DNA of 27,858 bases, taken from positions 1 to 27,858 of the forward strand of contig CAAFWV010000030.1 of NCBI GenBank assembly GCA_900766815.1, given 5' to 3'. The notes under the pieces were generated by a model that saw only the letters and a program-made list of their open reading frames with translations, was not told the DNA's origin and ran no database searches. The position numbers and the translations under genes were made by a program. This DNA is from Lachnospiraceae bacterium (GTDB lineage: Bacteria; Bacillota; Clostridia; Lachnospirales; Lachnospiraceae). Shown here piece after piece: positions 1 through 8,440 of the stretch. The first letter of the stretch is position 1. Every line of letters starts with the position of its first letter.

Positions 1-251
1 CCCAGAACTACATCCAATTCACCGATGCCCGTAACAATCCTGTTCTCTTCATCAGTGCTTATCTCATCAAAGGTAACGGGGCAAACATCCATACTTTGGC
101 TCTGCGTCCTGCCCGATGAAGTTCTTGTATCAATTTTATGTTCGGTTGCCGTACCTGCCGCACCGCATGCGGGACATACTCCGAACCACTTACTCTGGTC
201 CATTCCACACTCGCTGCAGAAGAACGCAGTCTTATTCTTTACCTTTGCCAT
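1..251 (-). CDS. radA: DNA repair protein RadA/Sms, N-terminal part (cut by window start)
   Basis: The reading frame opens MAKVKNKTAFFCSECGMDQS and runs off the window edge after 83 codons. It shows the RadA N-terminal zinc finger: CSEC at residues 12-15 and CPAC about 14 residues later, followed by a stretch ending in TGIGELDVVLG, which leads into the RecA-like ATPase core of this family. The ATPase and Lon-like domains lie outside the window. RadA is a branch-migration factor in recombinational repair. The start is ATG at 251 with AGGGG about 9 bases upstream. It follows clpC and a 135-aa gene; a clpC-radA neighbourhood is also known in Bacillus (ctsR-mcsA-mcsB-clpC-radA). A terminator at 287-312 separates it from the genes upstream, so it probably has its own start of transcription, but I see no convincing promoter in the short gap. 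Confidence 0.93.
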   Translation of the reverse strand, partial: MAKVKNKTAFFCSECGMDQSKWFGVCPACGAAGTATEHKIDTRTSSGRTQSQSMDVCPVTFDEISTDEENRIVTGIGELDVVL

Positions 252-286
252 TTACCATACCCCTGTATACGCACTAATCTTAATAC

Positions 287-312
287 AAAAAAGGACTCCT
301 AATTGGGAGCCC
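287..312 (-). terminator. Intrinsic terminator after the 135-aa gene
   Basis: On the minus strand GGGCTCC and GGAGTCC form a 7-bp stem (one G-U pair) around a 6-base loop, followed directly by TTTTTT. It lies 7 bases after the stop codon of the 135-aa gene. It is the first clear intrinsic terminator downstream of the nrdD promoter, more than 11 kb away, so it may end a very long transcript. Confidence 0.85.
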
Positions 313-318
313 TCCAAT

Positions 319-726
319 TTATGCCTTAATAATAGATACTTCAACAGGCGAATCACCAAGCTCCACATTGAAGCTAAGCTTTCCTCCCATATTGGTAGTC
401 ATAACTCCGCAGCTTGTTCCGGCGACCTTAACCTCATAGCTTGCGCCCTCTTCAAGACCTACCGTAATCTGAGAATCCTCTAAGCCCTCTACCTTAAAGC
501 TTACTCCCGATTCATTCTCTGAATAGTTGTATACGCTTGTACCGGGTACTGACTCATATACAAACAATCCGTTTCTCTCAAGCTTGGTCATGGGCTTATA
601 TGTCTTGACCTTCATCAGGTCTCCCTCATACTTATAATCCTCAACCTTGGCTTTCTCATTAAGGGTGTGATTGCCGAAGCTTAAGCTTCCATCGCTCTCT
701 GTACGAAGCAATTCTGTTACTGCCAT
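319..726 (-). CDS. Conserved small protein of unknown function (135 aa; homologues carry the label endosialidase)
   Basis: Starts MAVTELLRTE at 726, chosen over a longer frame because GGAGG sits 8 bases upstream of this ATG. It is a 135-residue soluble, acidic protein that looks beta-rich: alternating hydrophobic strands, many Gly/Thr/Val, and no signal peptide or membrane segment. I recall close relatives in Lachnospiraceae with the same opening (RTESDGSLSFGNH) that are automatically named endosialidase. Nothing here supports a sialidase: there is no Asp-box and the protein is far too short. The start is 13 bp after the clpC stop codon and a terminator follows, so it is probably the last gene of the clpC transcript. 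The function is unknown; an accessory role with ClpC is only an inference from position. Confidence 0.82.
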   Translation of the reverse strand: MAVTELLRTESDGSLSFGNHTLNEKAKVEDYKYEGDLMKVKTYKPMTKLERNGLFVYESVPGTSVYNYSENESGVSFKVEGLEDSQITVGLEEGASYEVKVAGTSCGVMTTNMGGKLSFNVELGDSPVEVSIIKA

Positions 727-739
727 TTTGTTTCCTCCA

Positions 740-3190
740 TTACTTTTGGGTAGCCTTCTTAAAGGATATCTTATCATCCTTAACCGTTACTGTTACGCTA
801 TCTCCGTTAACAATATTCTTCTTAAGTATTTCTTCTGCAAGTACATCCTCAACCTGTGTCTGAATTGCTCTCTTAAGAGGTCTTGCACCCATCTTAAGAT
901 TTGAGAACTTATCCACCAGATATTTTCTTGCCGCAGATGACATCTTGATCGTGATATCCATCTGCTCTCTGCATCTCTTACTCAGATTCTCGGTAAGAAG
1001 ATTAACTATCTTACCCATGTCGTCCTTATTTAAGGTTCTGAAGACAATTATTTCATCAATACGGTTGATGAACTCGGGCTTGAAGATTCTCTTAACCTCT
1101 TCCATAACACCGCTCTTCATCTTCTCATAATCACGGTTCTCATTCTTGGAGGTATCAAATCCAAGATTCTTCGGTTCAACTATCCTCATGGCTCCCGCAT
1201 TGCTGGTCATGATGATTACTGTATTCTTGAAGCTTACCTTCCTGCCCTTTGAATCTGTAATATGACCGTCGTCAAGTACCTGCAGCAATATATTGAATAC
1301 ATCGGGATGAGCCTTCTCTATTTCATCAAATAATACAACAGAATAAGGATTGCGTCTCACCTTCTCTGACAGCTGACCACCATCATCAAAGCCCACATAT
1401 CCCGGAGGTGAACCTATCATCTTGGATACGGTATGACTCTCCATATATTCTGACATATCCACTCTGATCAGAGCCTCTTCAGAACCAAACATGGCTTCAG
1501 CCAATGCCTTAGACAGCTCTGTCTTACCTACACCTGTAGGTCCTAAGAACAGGAATGAACCTATCGGACGGTTGGGATCCTGTAATCCCACTCTTCCCCT
1601 TCTCATTGCTCTTGCTACCGCGCCTACTGCCTCATCCTGACCGATTACCCTCTGATGAAGAGTCTTCTCAAGTCTTAGCAGCTTAGCTGATTCCTTCTCC
1701 GTAAGCTTGGTTGCCGGAATCTTGGTCCACATGGATACAACCCTTGCTATATCCTCTGAGGTAACACGCCTTACTTCCTTAGTCTTACGTCTAAGCAGCT
1801 TCTTATATTCCGCATCCTCTTTCTTAATCAGAAGCTTCTGAGCCTCTGTCAGTCTGCCGGCAGCCGCTAAATTGCCGTCTCTGAGTGCCTGCTCTATATC
1901 AAGATCATATACCTTAATCTGCTGCTTCAGCTCATCAAGCTTATTGTTGGAACCGACATTTACGGTTCTAAGCTTAACGGTACTTGCAGCTTCATCAATA
2001 AGGTCAATTGCTTTATCGGGCAGATTCCTGTCATTGATATATCTTGCCGAAAGTGTAACGGCAGCCTCTATAGCATCCTTATCTACAGTAACCTGATGGA
2101 ACTCCTCATATTTATGAACAATTCCGTTAAGAATGCCTATTGCTTCCTCTTCTGTCGGTTCTTCAACAGTTACAGGCTGGAATCTTCTCTCAAGGGCTGC
2201 ATCCCTTTCAATATACTTCCTGTATTCATTGAGAGTGGTAGCTCCTATTAGCTGCAACTCACCTCTTGCAAGCGACGGCTTCAGAATATTGGCTGCATCT
2301 ATTGAGCCCTCTGAACCACCGGCTCCAATAAGAGTATGAATCTCATCCAGGAAAAGAATACAGTTGCCGTCACTGATTACCTCGTTAATCAGCTTCTTTA
2401 TTCTCTCCTCAAATTCTCCTCTGTATTTGCTGCCTGCTACAAGACCTGATAAATCCAGGGTAAGAACTCTCTTATCCCTGATAGTCTCAGGAACATCACC
2501 CGCAACAATCCGACATGCCAGTCCCTCAACTATAGCGGTTTTGCCGACTCCCGGTTCTCCGACAAGACAGGGATTATTCTTGGTTCGCCTGCTTAAGATC
2601 TGGATGACCCTCATTATCTCATTGTCTCTTCCTATAACCGGATCCAGCTTATCCTCTCTTGCAAGAGCTGTAAGGTCACGGCTGTAGGAATCGAGCATTG
2701 ATTTGCCACCCTGCTTGATATTATTGACACTTCTGACACGGGAGGTAATCTCAGACGGATTAACCCTGAGAGACATAAGAACCTCAATCACAATCTTATT
2801 CCTGTCAATGCCAAGGGTATTAATGATTCTTGCAGCGACATTATCTGAATCCTCAATAAGTGCAAGCAGGAGATGCTCTGTTCCAATCTCATCCGACTTA
2901 TATTCCCTTGCTAAGCTCTCACTGAGCTCGAGCACCTGCATGGCCTTTGGAGAGTATTCACTTTTTTCTACTAATGCAACCTCACCGTCCGGAGCAATAA
3001 AGTCCTTGATAAGCTCCGATACGCGTTCACTTGTTGCACCGTTATTAATTAGTACAGCAGAAGCTACACCGTCTTTCTCTTCAAGCAGTCCATAGAGGAT
3101 ATGCTCTGTTCCGATGTAGCTCTGGTGCATTCTCTTGGCAGCCGCTTTAGCTAATCTTAAGGCTGCTTTTGCACTGTTTGTATATTCCAT
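740..3190 (-). CDS. clpC: ClpC-type AAA+ protease unfoldase
   Basis: 816 aa, the usual ClpC length. Two Clp N-terminal repeats lie at about 4-60 and 80-140. The first AAA+ module has Walker A GEPGVGKT (211-218) and Walker B ILFLDEIHT (278-286). A short middle coiled coil spans about 412-475, shorter than in ClpB. The second module has GPTGVGKT (550-557) and VVLFDEIEK (618-626). An LGF tripeptide at 676-678 fits the ClpP-binding loop, so it should unfold substrates for ClpP in the cytoplasm. ATG at 3190 is preceded by AGGTG. It follows the SH3-domain membrane protein gene by 22 bp and precedes the 135-aa gene by 13 bp. The ctsR, mcsA and mcsB genes that usually precede clpC in Firmicutes are absent from this locus. 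I see no CtsR-like tandem heptad repeat upstream; expression may come from the nucleotide operon or an unseen promoter. Confidence 0.96.
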   Translation of the reverse strand: MEYTNSAKAALRLAKAAAKRMHQSYIGTEHILYGLLEEKDGVASAVLINNGATSERVSELIKDFIAPDGEVALVEKSEYSPKAMQVLELSESLAREYKSDEIGTEHLLLALIEDSDNVAARIINTLGIDRNKIVIEVLMSLRVNPSEITSRVRSVNNIKQGGKSMLDSYSRDLTALAREDKLDPVIGRDNEIMRVIQILSRRTKNNPCLVGEPGVGKTAIVEGLACRIVAGDVPETIRDKRVLTLDLSGLVAGSKYRGEFEERIKKLINEVISDGNCILFLDEIHTLIGAGGSEGSIDAANILKPSLARGELQLIGATTLNEYRKYIERDAALERRFQPVTVEEPTEEEAIGILNGIVHKYEEFHQVTVDKDAIEAAVTLSARYINDRNLPDKAIDLIDEAASTVKLRTVNVGSNNKLDELKQQIKVYDLDIEQALRDGNLAAAGRLTEAQKLLIKKEDAEYKKLLRRKTKEVRRVTSEDIARVVSMWTKIPATKLTEKESAKLLRLEKTLHQRVIGQDEAVGAVARAMRRGRVGLQDPNRPIGSFLFLGPTGVGKTELSKALAEAMFGSEEALIRVDMSEYMESHTVSKMIGSPPGYVGFDDGGQLSEKVRRNPYSVVLFDEIEKAHPDVFNILLQVLDDGHITDSKGRKVSFKNTVIIMTSNAGAMRIVEPKNLGFDTSKNENRDYEKMKSGVMEEVKRIFKPEFINRIDEIIVFRTLNKDDMGKIVNLLTENLSKRCREQMDITIKMSSAARKYLVDKFSNLKMGARPLKRAIQTQVEDVLAEEILKKNIVNGDSVTVTVKDDKISFKKATQK

Positions 3191-3212
3191 ATTTCACCTG
3201 AAAACTTATAAT

Positions 3213-4442
3213 TTAGTTATCAAGGTCAAGGAATTCGAACTCCATATCATCATCGATGTCAAGCATGTCGTCGTCAGCCCAGCTGTCGTTTCTGCGTGCT
3301 CTGCCTGAAGGACGGTCATATTCATCCTCATCCTCATCCTCTAAGCTATACTCTTGTCTTCTTGAAGATACCTTTTTGCCCCTGCCGAATCTCTTCTTAG
3401 GCTTCTCCTCTTCAATCTCCTCTTCCTCAGCATAGCCGTCATCGTTGTTATCGTATTCCTCGTCGTAGGCTTCCTCATCCTCATAATCGTCATCATAATC
3501 CTCATAATCTCCTCCGGCATATCCACCTTCGCGAAGCTTGAAGATGAGAATTGTGATTACAATAACAAGAAGAACTACGAGAACAGCTAACACAATTGTC
3601 GCGATTTTGAAGGCATTGGAGCCTGTATCTGTATCGCCCTCCTGCGCCTGCTGCATTACAGCATAAATATTATTGATACTCTGCTTTGTTCCTCTGACAT
3701 GGTCATAGAGATACCACTCCTCAACGCCGTCTGCATTGGGTGCATATACACACTCATAGTCCTGTGGAACCTCAGGGGCTGCCTCTTCCACAGGCTCCTC
3801 TACGGGCTCCTCTACAGGCTCCTCATATACTTCCGTAACATTGAGGAAGTCAGACCTGATGAAACCGTTTACAGACTTATCGCCATCGGTAAAGCTAACC
3901 TGATACCAGAGCTTACCCTCTGAATCCGTAGCTTCTCCCGAGATATCAACCTCAGTATCCTTCTTGGCGCTGCCGGCCTTGCTTGTAGAAGTAGATGCTC
4001 CGCTTCTAACTGTTACTGTATCTCCGGTAACAACAGCCTTAAGTGCTGTTGACGAATTAACTGATGAGTCTGTTGCAGCAATAGGCTGAACTTCAGGGGT
4101 CTCAGATTCAGTCTGTTCATTTGCGGATGCACTTGTATCAGCTGTAGCCAAAACATCTCCGTCCGGAGCCTCCACAAGGTCAGCTCTGATATAACCTGTC
4201 TTGTCGCCATCCTTAATCTGGTACCAGGTATATCCGTCCGCAGACTGGGTACTTCCTACTACATCCAGCTTCTTGCCCTTGGTTACACTTGCTACTGCAT
4301 CAGAGGTTGTGCTTGCTTCACTTCTAACCACGCAGGCATCACCCTTAACGGTAACAGTCGCAGCCATAACACTCATGCTCATCATGCTGAGTGCAACAAC
4401 CAGTACAATGGCTGCTGAAATCCTTCTAGATATCTTTTTCAT
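3213..4442 (-). CDS. SH3-domain membrane protein with acidic cytoplasmic tail
   Basis: 409 aa with a mosaic architecture. An N-terminal signal sequence (about 1-28, ending in VMAA) is followed by two bacterial SH3 domains at about 30-92 and 137-202, each with the typical VRSxAS...WYQ...GFIRSD pattern. Then come a short EEPV repeat (about 207-220), a segment with paired Trp/Tyr (about 228-250), and a strong transmembrane helix at about 278-302. The last 107 residues form a highly charged tail rich in Asp/Glu/Tyr with basic patches (KPKKRFGRGKK). The SH3 domains should face the cell wall, where such domains bind peptidoglycan, and the tail should lie in the cytoplasm. AGGAGG stands 6 bases before ATG 4442. 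Its place between purD and clpC is unexplained. I do not recognise a named family; a wall-sensing or scaffold role is inference. Confidence 0.88.
   Translation of the reverse strand: MKKISRRISAAIVLVVALSMMSMSVMAATVTVKGDACVVRSEASTTSDAVASVTKGKKLDVVGSTQSADGYTWYQIKDGDKTGYIRADLVEAPDGDVLATADTSASANEQTESETPEVQPIAATDSSVNSSTALKAVVTGDTVTVRSGASTSTSKAGSAKKDTEVDISGEATDSEGKLWYQVSFTDGDKSVNGFIRSDFLNVTEVYEEPVEEPVEEPVEEAAPEVPQDYECVYAPNADGVEEWYLYDHVRGTKQSINNIYAVMQQAQEGDTDTGSNAFKIATIVLAVLVVLLVIVITILIFKLREGGYAGGDYEDYDDDYEDEEAYDEEYDNNDDGYAEEEEIEEEKPKKRFGRGKKVSSRRQEYSLEDEDEDEYDRPSGRARRNDSWADDDMLDIDDDMEFEFLDLDN
3793..3825 (-). repeat. 12-bp in-frame tandem repeat coding for EEPV units
   Basis: On the plus strand GGCTCCTCTAC(G/A) occurs at 3793-3804 and 3805-3816, then GGCTCCTCA at 3817-3825, with a more diverged copy before them at 3781-3792. 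It encodes the Glu-Glu-Pro-Val repeats of the extracytoplasmic spacer in the SH3-domain protein. Such repeats can change length by slippage in 12-base, frame-preserving steps. Confidence 0.75.
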
Positions 4443-4474
4443 TTTTTCCTCCTACTATATAGAAACCAAACCCA

Positions 4475-5749
4475 CTACGCCTCGTCAATTGCCTTACCGA
4501 TGTCATGTCTCATGTACTTATTGTCAAATTCCACCCACTCGGTAGCCTTGTAGGCATTGGCTCTGGCTTCCTTAAGGGTATCTCCCTTAGCTGTTATTCC
4601 AAGTACTCTTCCACCGTTTGTCACAATATTGCCTGCATCATCAAACTTAGTACCTGCATGGAAGCAGTAATAGCCCGACTTATCGCCAAAGGCTTCAAGT
4701 CCCTTAATTACCTTACCCTTCTCGTATGAAACGGGATATCCGTCACTTGCAAGAACCACGCATACTGCTGCATTATCTTCGAATTCAAGAGTAATATTAT
4801 CAAGCGTGCCGTCAACGCAGGCTTCCATAACCTCAAGAATATCATTCTTCATTCTGGGGAGAACCACCTGTGCCTCAGGGTCTCCGAATCTGGCATTGTA
4901 CTCAAGCACTCTTGGACCGTTCTCTGTAATCATCAGACCGAAGAAAATGATACCCTTGAACTCTCTGTTCTCACTTCTCATGGCATCAACGGTTGCCTGA
5001 TATATATATTTCTTACAGAAATCATCCACCTCATCAGTATAGAAGGGACTGGGTGAGAAGGTGCCCATTCCGCCTGTATTAAGTCCGGTGTCACCGTCTC
5101 CGGCTCTCTTATGGTCCTGGGCAGAGGTCATGATACGGATTGTCTTACCATCAACGAATGAAAGAACGGATACCTCTCTTCCGGTCATGAATTCTTCAAC
5201 AACCATTCTGTTGCCGCTTTCACCGAACTTCTTATCAAGCATTATCTCCTTGGCGCCCTCGATTGCCTCATCCATTGTGTTACAGATAAGTACGCCCTTA
5301 CCGAGAGCAAGTCCGTCTGCCTTAAGCACAATCGGAAGCTTGGATTGCTTTATATACTCGATTGCCTCATCATATGAATCAAAGTTCTCATATGCCGCGG
5401 TAGGAATATTATATTTCTTCATAAGATCCTTCGAGAAGGCCTTGCTTCCTTCAAGAATTGCCGCATTCTTCCTTGGACCAAAGGTTCTGATTCCTGCTTC
5501 CTCCATACGGTCTACCAGACCGCCAACCAGAGGGTCATCCATTCCGACAATACAGAAATCAATGGAATTATTCTTAGCAAAATCCACCAGCTTATCAAAC
5601 TCCATTGCCCCTATGGGAACACATTCCGCAACCGATGCAATTCCGGCATTACCGGGAGCGCAATATATCTTATCCGCCCTCTTACTCTTACTTACGCTCA
5701 TACAGATGGCATGTTCTCTTCCGCCACCGCCTACAACCAGTATGTTCAT
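4475..5749 (-). CDS. purD: Phosphoribosylamine-glycine ligase
   Basis: 424 aa, full family length. It opens MNILVVGGGGREHAI, the hallmark GARS N-terminus, followed by the APGNAG segment. The ATP-grasp core is visible with KADGLALGKGV (about 143-153), VVEEFMTGREVSVL and NTGGMGTFSP, and the metal/ATP site ends in EYNARFGDPE. The enzyme joins phosphoribosylamine and glycine to GAR, the second step of purine synthesis. The start overlaps the end of purM by 4 bp (ATGA), which implies translational coupling. The next gene downstream (SH3-domain protein) begins 32 bp later with no terminator between. No purN, purH or purL is in the window, so the remaining purine genes must lie elsewhere. Confidence 0.97.
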   Translation of the reverse strand: MNILVVGGGGREHAICMSVSKSKRADKIYCAPGNAGIASVAECVPIGAMEFDKLVDFAKNNSIDFCIVGMDDPLVGGLVDRMEEAGIRTFGPRKNAAILEGSKAFSKDLMKKYNIPTAAYENFDSYDEAIEYIKQSKLPIVLKADGLALGKGVLICNTMDEAIEGAKEIMLDKKFGESGNRMVVEEFMTGREVSVLSFVDGKTIRIMTSAQDHKRAGDGDTGLNTGGMGTFSPSPFYTDEVDDFCKKYIYQATVDAMRSENREFKGIIFFGLMITENGPRVLEYNARFGDPEAQVVLPRMKNDILEVMEACVDGTLDNITLEFEDNAAVCVVLASDGYPVSYEKGKVIKGLEAFGDKSGYYCFHAGTKFDDAGNIVTNGGRVLGITAKGDTLKEARANAYKATEWVEFDNKYMRHDIGKAIDEA

Positions 5750-6777
5750 ACCAACTCCACCTGCTTATCGCCTTCTATAATCTCACCGACAACATAAGCC
5801 TTTTCTCCGGCTTCTTCTATTGCCTTGATTGCTGTATCCACATCCTTAGGGTCAAGTGCAAGCACCATTCCAAGGCCCATATTGTAGGTATTATACATCA
5901 TCTTCTCTTCAATTCCGCCCGTCTTCTGTAACAGCTTGAATATAGGAAGAACAGGATAGCTGTCCTTATTTACCCTAGCACTTACTCCGTCGGGAAGCAT
6001 TCTCGGAATATTCTCATAGAAACCACCGCCTGTAATATGGCTGCAGCCCTTAACGGTAACGCCTGCATTCTTAACAGACTTCATAGCCTTAACATATATC
6101 TTAGTCGGAGCAATAAGTGCCTCGCCAAGTGTTGTTCCAAGCTCATCATAATATGTATCCAGGCTTTCCTTAGTCATCTCGAATACCTTACGTACCAGTG
6201 AGAAGCCGTTGGAATGAACACCGCTTGAAGCAATGCCCACGAGCACATCACCCGGCATAATATTCTCACCTGTAATCATATCCTTCCTGTCAACAACACC
6301 TACGGTAAAGCCTGCTATATCATATTCATCCTCAGGCATAAGTCCGGGATGCTCTGCAGTCTCACCGCCGATAAGAGCAGCATCAGACATCCTGCAGCCC
6401 TCGGCAACACCTTTAACAATGGAAGCAATCTTCTCAGGATAATTCTTACCGCATGCAATATAATCAAGGAAGAAGAGCGGCTCTCCGCCTGCACAGGCCA
6501 CATCATTCACACACATGGCAACAGCATCGATACCAATCGTATCATGCTTATCCATGATAAATGCCAGCTTAACCTTTGTTCCACAGCCATCGGTTCCTGA
6601 CAGAAGAACCGGGTCATCCATCTCCTTAATCTTCTTAAGAGAGAAGGCTCCCGAGAATCCGCCTAAGCCTCCGAGCACCTCTTCTCTCATGGTACCCTTA
6701 ACATATTCCTTCATCAATTCTACCGACTTGTATCCGGCTTCAATGTCTACGCCGGCTGTCTTATAATCCAGTGCCAT
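5746..6777 (-). CDS. purM: Phosphoribosylformylglycinamidine cyclo-ligase (AIR synthetase)
   Basis: 343 aa, the normal PurM length. It begins with DYKTAGVDIEAG, the conserved PurM opening. It contains LLSGTDGCGTKVKLA (glycine-rich, nucleotide-binding), DAVAMCVNDVACAGGEPLFFLDY, GGETAEHPG, and GCSHITGGGFYENIPR near the dimer and active-site region. It converts FGAM to AIR with ATP. AGGAGG lies 4 bases before ATG 6777. The gene follows purE after an 83-bp gap and overlaps purD by 4 bp. The gap before it contains a possible internal promoter, so purM-purD may be read separately from purE. Confidence 0.97.
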   Translation of the reverse strand: MALDYKTAGVDIEAGYKSVELMKEYVKGTMREEVLGGLGGFSGAFSLKKIKEMDDPVLLSGTDGCGTKVKLAFIMDKHDTIGIDAVAMCVNDVACAGGEPLFFLDYIACGKNYPEKIASIVKGVAEGCRMSDAALIGGETAEHPGLMPEDEYDIAGFTVGVVDRKDMITGENIMPGDVLVGIASSGVHSNGFSLVRKVFEMTKESLDTYYDELGTTLGEALIAPTKIYVKAMKSVKNAGVTVKGCSHITGGGFYENIPRMLPDGVSARVNKDSYPVLPIFKLLQKTGGIEEKMMYNTYNMGLGMVLALDPKDVDTAIKAIEEAGEKAYVVGEIIEGDKQVELV

Positions 6778-6809
6778 GTGTCCTCCTAAATTTGGTTTAT
6801 TGTATATAT

Positions 6810-6838
6810 CATATATGTAGGAATCCTACTCCCTCCAA
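6810..6838 (-). promoter_or_regulatory. Possible internal sigma-A promoter before purM
   Basis: On the minus strand TTGGAG and TATATG are separated by 17 bp, about 33 bases before the purM start. The spacer holds a small palindrome, GTAGGATTCCTAC. Neither hexamer is perfect and the sequence is AT-rich, so this is only a candidate. Confidence 0.35.
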
Positions 6839-6860
6839 TACATATATTAAAAAGCGCGAA

Positions 6861-7367
6861 CTACTTACTGTATTCCTTGCGACCCACTTCCTTAAGCTTA
6901 TTGTTCTTAGCTACAACCTGGTCCTTAAGTGATGCCTTATAATCCTTAAGAGCCTTAAGAATATTGCTGTCACTGACTGACAATATTCTTGCAGCAAGCA
7001 GTCCTGCATTGGCTCCGCCGTTGATGGCAACGGTTGCAACAGGAATTCCGGGTGGCATCTGAAGAATCGAATACAGCGCATCCTCTCCGTCAAGCACTGA
7101 GCCCGAAAGCGGTACACCTATAACCGGCATCGGAAAAATAGCTGCACACATACCCGGCAGATGAGCTGCCATGCCTGCTCCCGCAATAATAACCTTAATT
7201 CCGCTATCCTCACAGCTGCGGGCATATTCGAAGAATTCCTCCGGCTCTCTGTGAGCGGAAATAATATTCATCTCATAGCTGATACCGAGCTTATCAAGGA
7301 TATCAGCTGCTTTATTCATAACGGGAAGGTCGGAATCACTTCCCATAACAATACTGACTAACGGCAT
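6861..7367 (-). CDS. purE: N5-carboxyaminoimidazole ribonucleotide mutase
   Basis: 168 aa from MPLVSIVMGSDSDLP. This ATG (7367) is preferred over an in-frame ATG 7 codons upstream because GGAGG sits 6 bases before it and the protein then begins as PurE proteins do. Motifs include GSDSDLPVM (substrate phosphate), SAHREPEEFFEYA (catalytic His) and AGAGMAAHLPGMCAA. It makes CAIR in the purine pathway. A class I enzyme needs PurK, which is not seen here, so class I versus class II (direct CO2 use) is not decided by context. It follows the DUF6142-like gene by 47 bp with no terminator and precedes purM. Confidence 0.95.
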   Translation of the reverse strand: MPLVSIVMGSDSDLPVMNKAADILDKLGISYEMNIISAHREPEEFFEYARSCEDSGIKVIIAGAGMAAHLPGMCAAIFPMPVIGVPLSGSVLDGEDALYSILQMPPGIPVATVAINGGANAGLLAARILSVSDSNILKALKDYKASLKDQVVAKNNKLKEVGRKEYSK

Positions 7368-7414
7368 ATTAATCCTCCATCTGTCCATAAAAACAACACA
7401 ACATATCTATTTTA

Positions 7415-7738
7415 TCATATTCTAAAGCCGTATGCACCTGCATATAATATCGCACTTATCGAAAATATTGCAAGTATATTGAGCACAAGTCCCAGGTAGG
7501 CAAACAGATAGAATTTCTCACTCTCCATCTTGCCGACAATACCGAGGATGATTCCCACAAAGGCCATAATCATGGTCAGGAATACCGTGCTTGATTCATT
7601 GGCACCTGCGCTTCCTCCTGCGAGAAAGGTGCGATAGACTACTGTAATCAATGCTCCGACATTGATGATTCCAAGCAGAGTCGACATGATCCCTTTATAT
7701 GTATGCTTTTTGTGAGTAAATCTGTATCTTGGGCTCAT
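7415..7738 (-). CDS. Small three-helix membrane protein, DUF6142-like
   Basis: 107 aa with a basic N-terminus (YRFTHKKHTYKG) and three hydrophobic segments at about 16-38, 48-67 and 78-102. I recall similar small Lachnospiraceae proteins filed as DUF6142, but cannot confirm this from sequence alone. The ATG shares one base with the pyrE stop codon (TAATG), so translation is probably coupled to pyrE. The best GAGGAG-like site is about 15 bases upstream, inside pyrE, which also suggests coupling. It sits between pyrE and purE. The function is unknown; a role in nucleotide or precursor transport cannot be claimed for so small a protein. Confidence 0.8.
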   Translation of the reverse strand: MSPRYRFTHKKHTYKGIMSTLLGIINVGALITVVYRTFLAGGSAGANESSTVFLTMIMAFVGIILGIVGKMESEKFYLFAYLGLVLNILAIFSISAILYAGAYGFRI

Positions 7739-8412
7739 TATTTCGCGCCATACTCCTCATAATATGCATCGATGCGACCCTTAAGCTCATCATCGATTAT
7801 TACTCTGCCGTCAACCTCCTTATTATAGAGGCACTCAACCACATCCGCCATGGATACGATGGCATTGGTCTCAAATCCGTACAGATCTTTGATTTCTTCA
7901 AGAGCCGACTTATCTCCCTTACCCCTCTCCATACGGTTAAGCGATACCATCAGTCCCAGAATAGTGACATCACCCTGAGCTCTTACAATCGGAACAGTCT
8001 CTTCCATAGACTTACCCGAGGTTGTTACATCCTCAATAATAACTACCCTGTCTCCGTCCTTAATCCTGCTGCCCAGAAGAATACCGGCATCACCGTGATC
8101 CTTCTCTTCCTTTCTGTTGGAGCAGTATCTGATTTCCTTATTAAACAGCCTGCTGTATGCAATGGTTGTTGCAACGCTAAGTGGAATTCCCTTATATGCG
8201 GGTCCGAACAGTACATCGAAGTCATCACCATACGCATCATGAATAGCCTTTGCATAATATTCACCAAGCTTCATAAGCTGGCTGCCAGTAACATAGGCAC
8301 CTGCATTCATGAAAAAGGGGCTCTTCCTTCCGCTCTTAAGTGTGAAGTCACCGAACTTAAGAACATCACTGTCAATCATAAATTTAATAAATTCCTGCTT
8401 ATAGCTTTCCAT
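7738..8412 (-). CDS. pyrE: Orotate phosphoribosyltransferase
   Basis: 224 aa from MESYKQEFIKFM. ATG 8412 is chosen because GGGAG lies about 10 bases upstream; an ATG five codons earlier is less well placed. It has LKSGRKSPFFMNAG (orotate binding), FGPAYKGIPLSVA, and the PRPP-binding signature VVIIEDVTTSGKSM at about 122-135. It transfers phosphoribose from PRPP to orotate, giving OMP, the substrate of the pyrF product encoded just upstream. The gap to pyrF is 28 bp. pyrK and pyrD, which often stand between pyrF and pyrE in Clostridia, are missing here. Confidence 0.97.
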   Translation of the reverse strand: MESYKQEFIKFMIDSDVLKFGDFTLKSGRKSPFFMNAGAYVTGSQLMKLGEYYAKAIHDAYGDDFDVLFGPAYKGIPLSVATTIAYSRLFNKEIRYCSNRKEEKDHGDAGILLGSRIKDGDRVVIIEDVTTSGKSMEETVPIVRAQGDVTILGLMVSLNRMERGKGDKSALEEIKDLYGFETNAIVSMADVVECLYNKEVDGRVIIDDELKGRIDAYYEEYGAK

Positions 8413-8440
8413 CTTCGTATCTCCCATCCTGTGATTGTCT

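Noticed and set aside
5061..5780. Plus-strand open frame of 239 codons opposite purD
   Set aside because: Ser/Pro/Leu-rich shadow of purD on the other strand with no translation signal; purD is certain.
6778..6860. Purine riboswitch before purM
   Set aside because: The gap is too short and lacks the conserved purine aptamer core; only a small palindrome and promoter-like hexamers are present.
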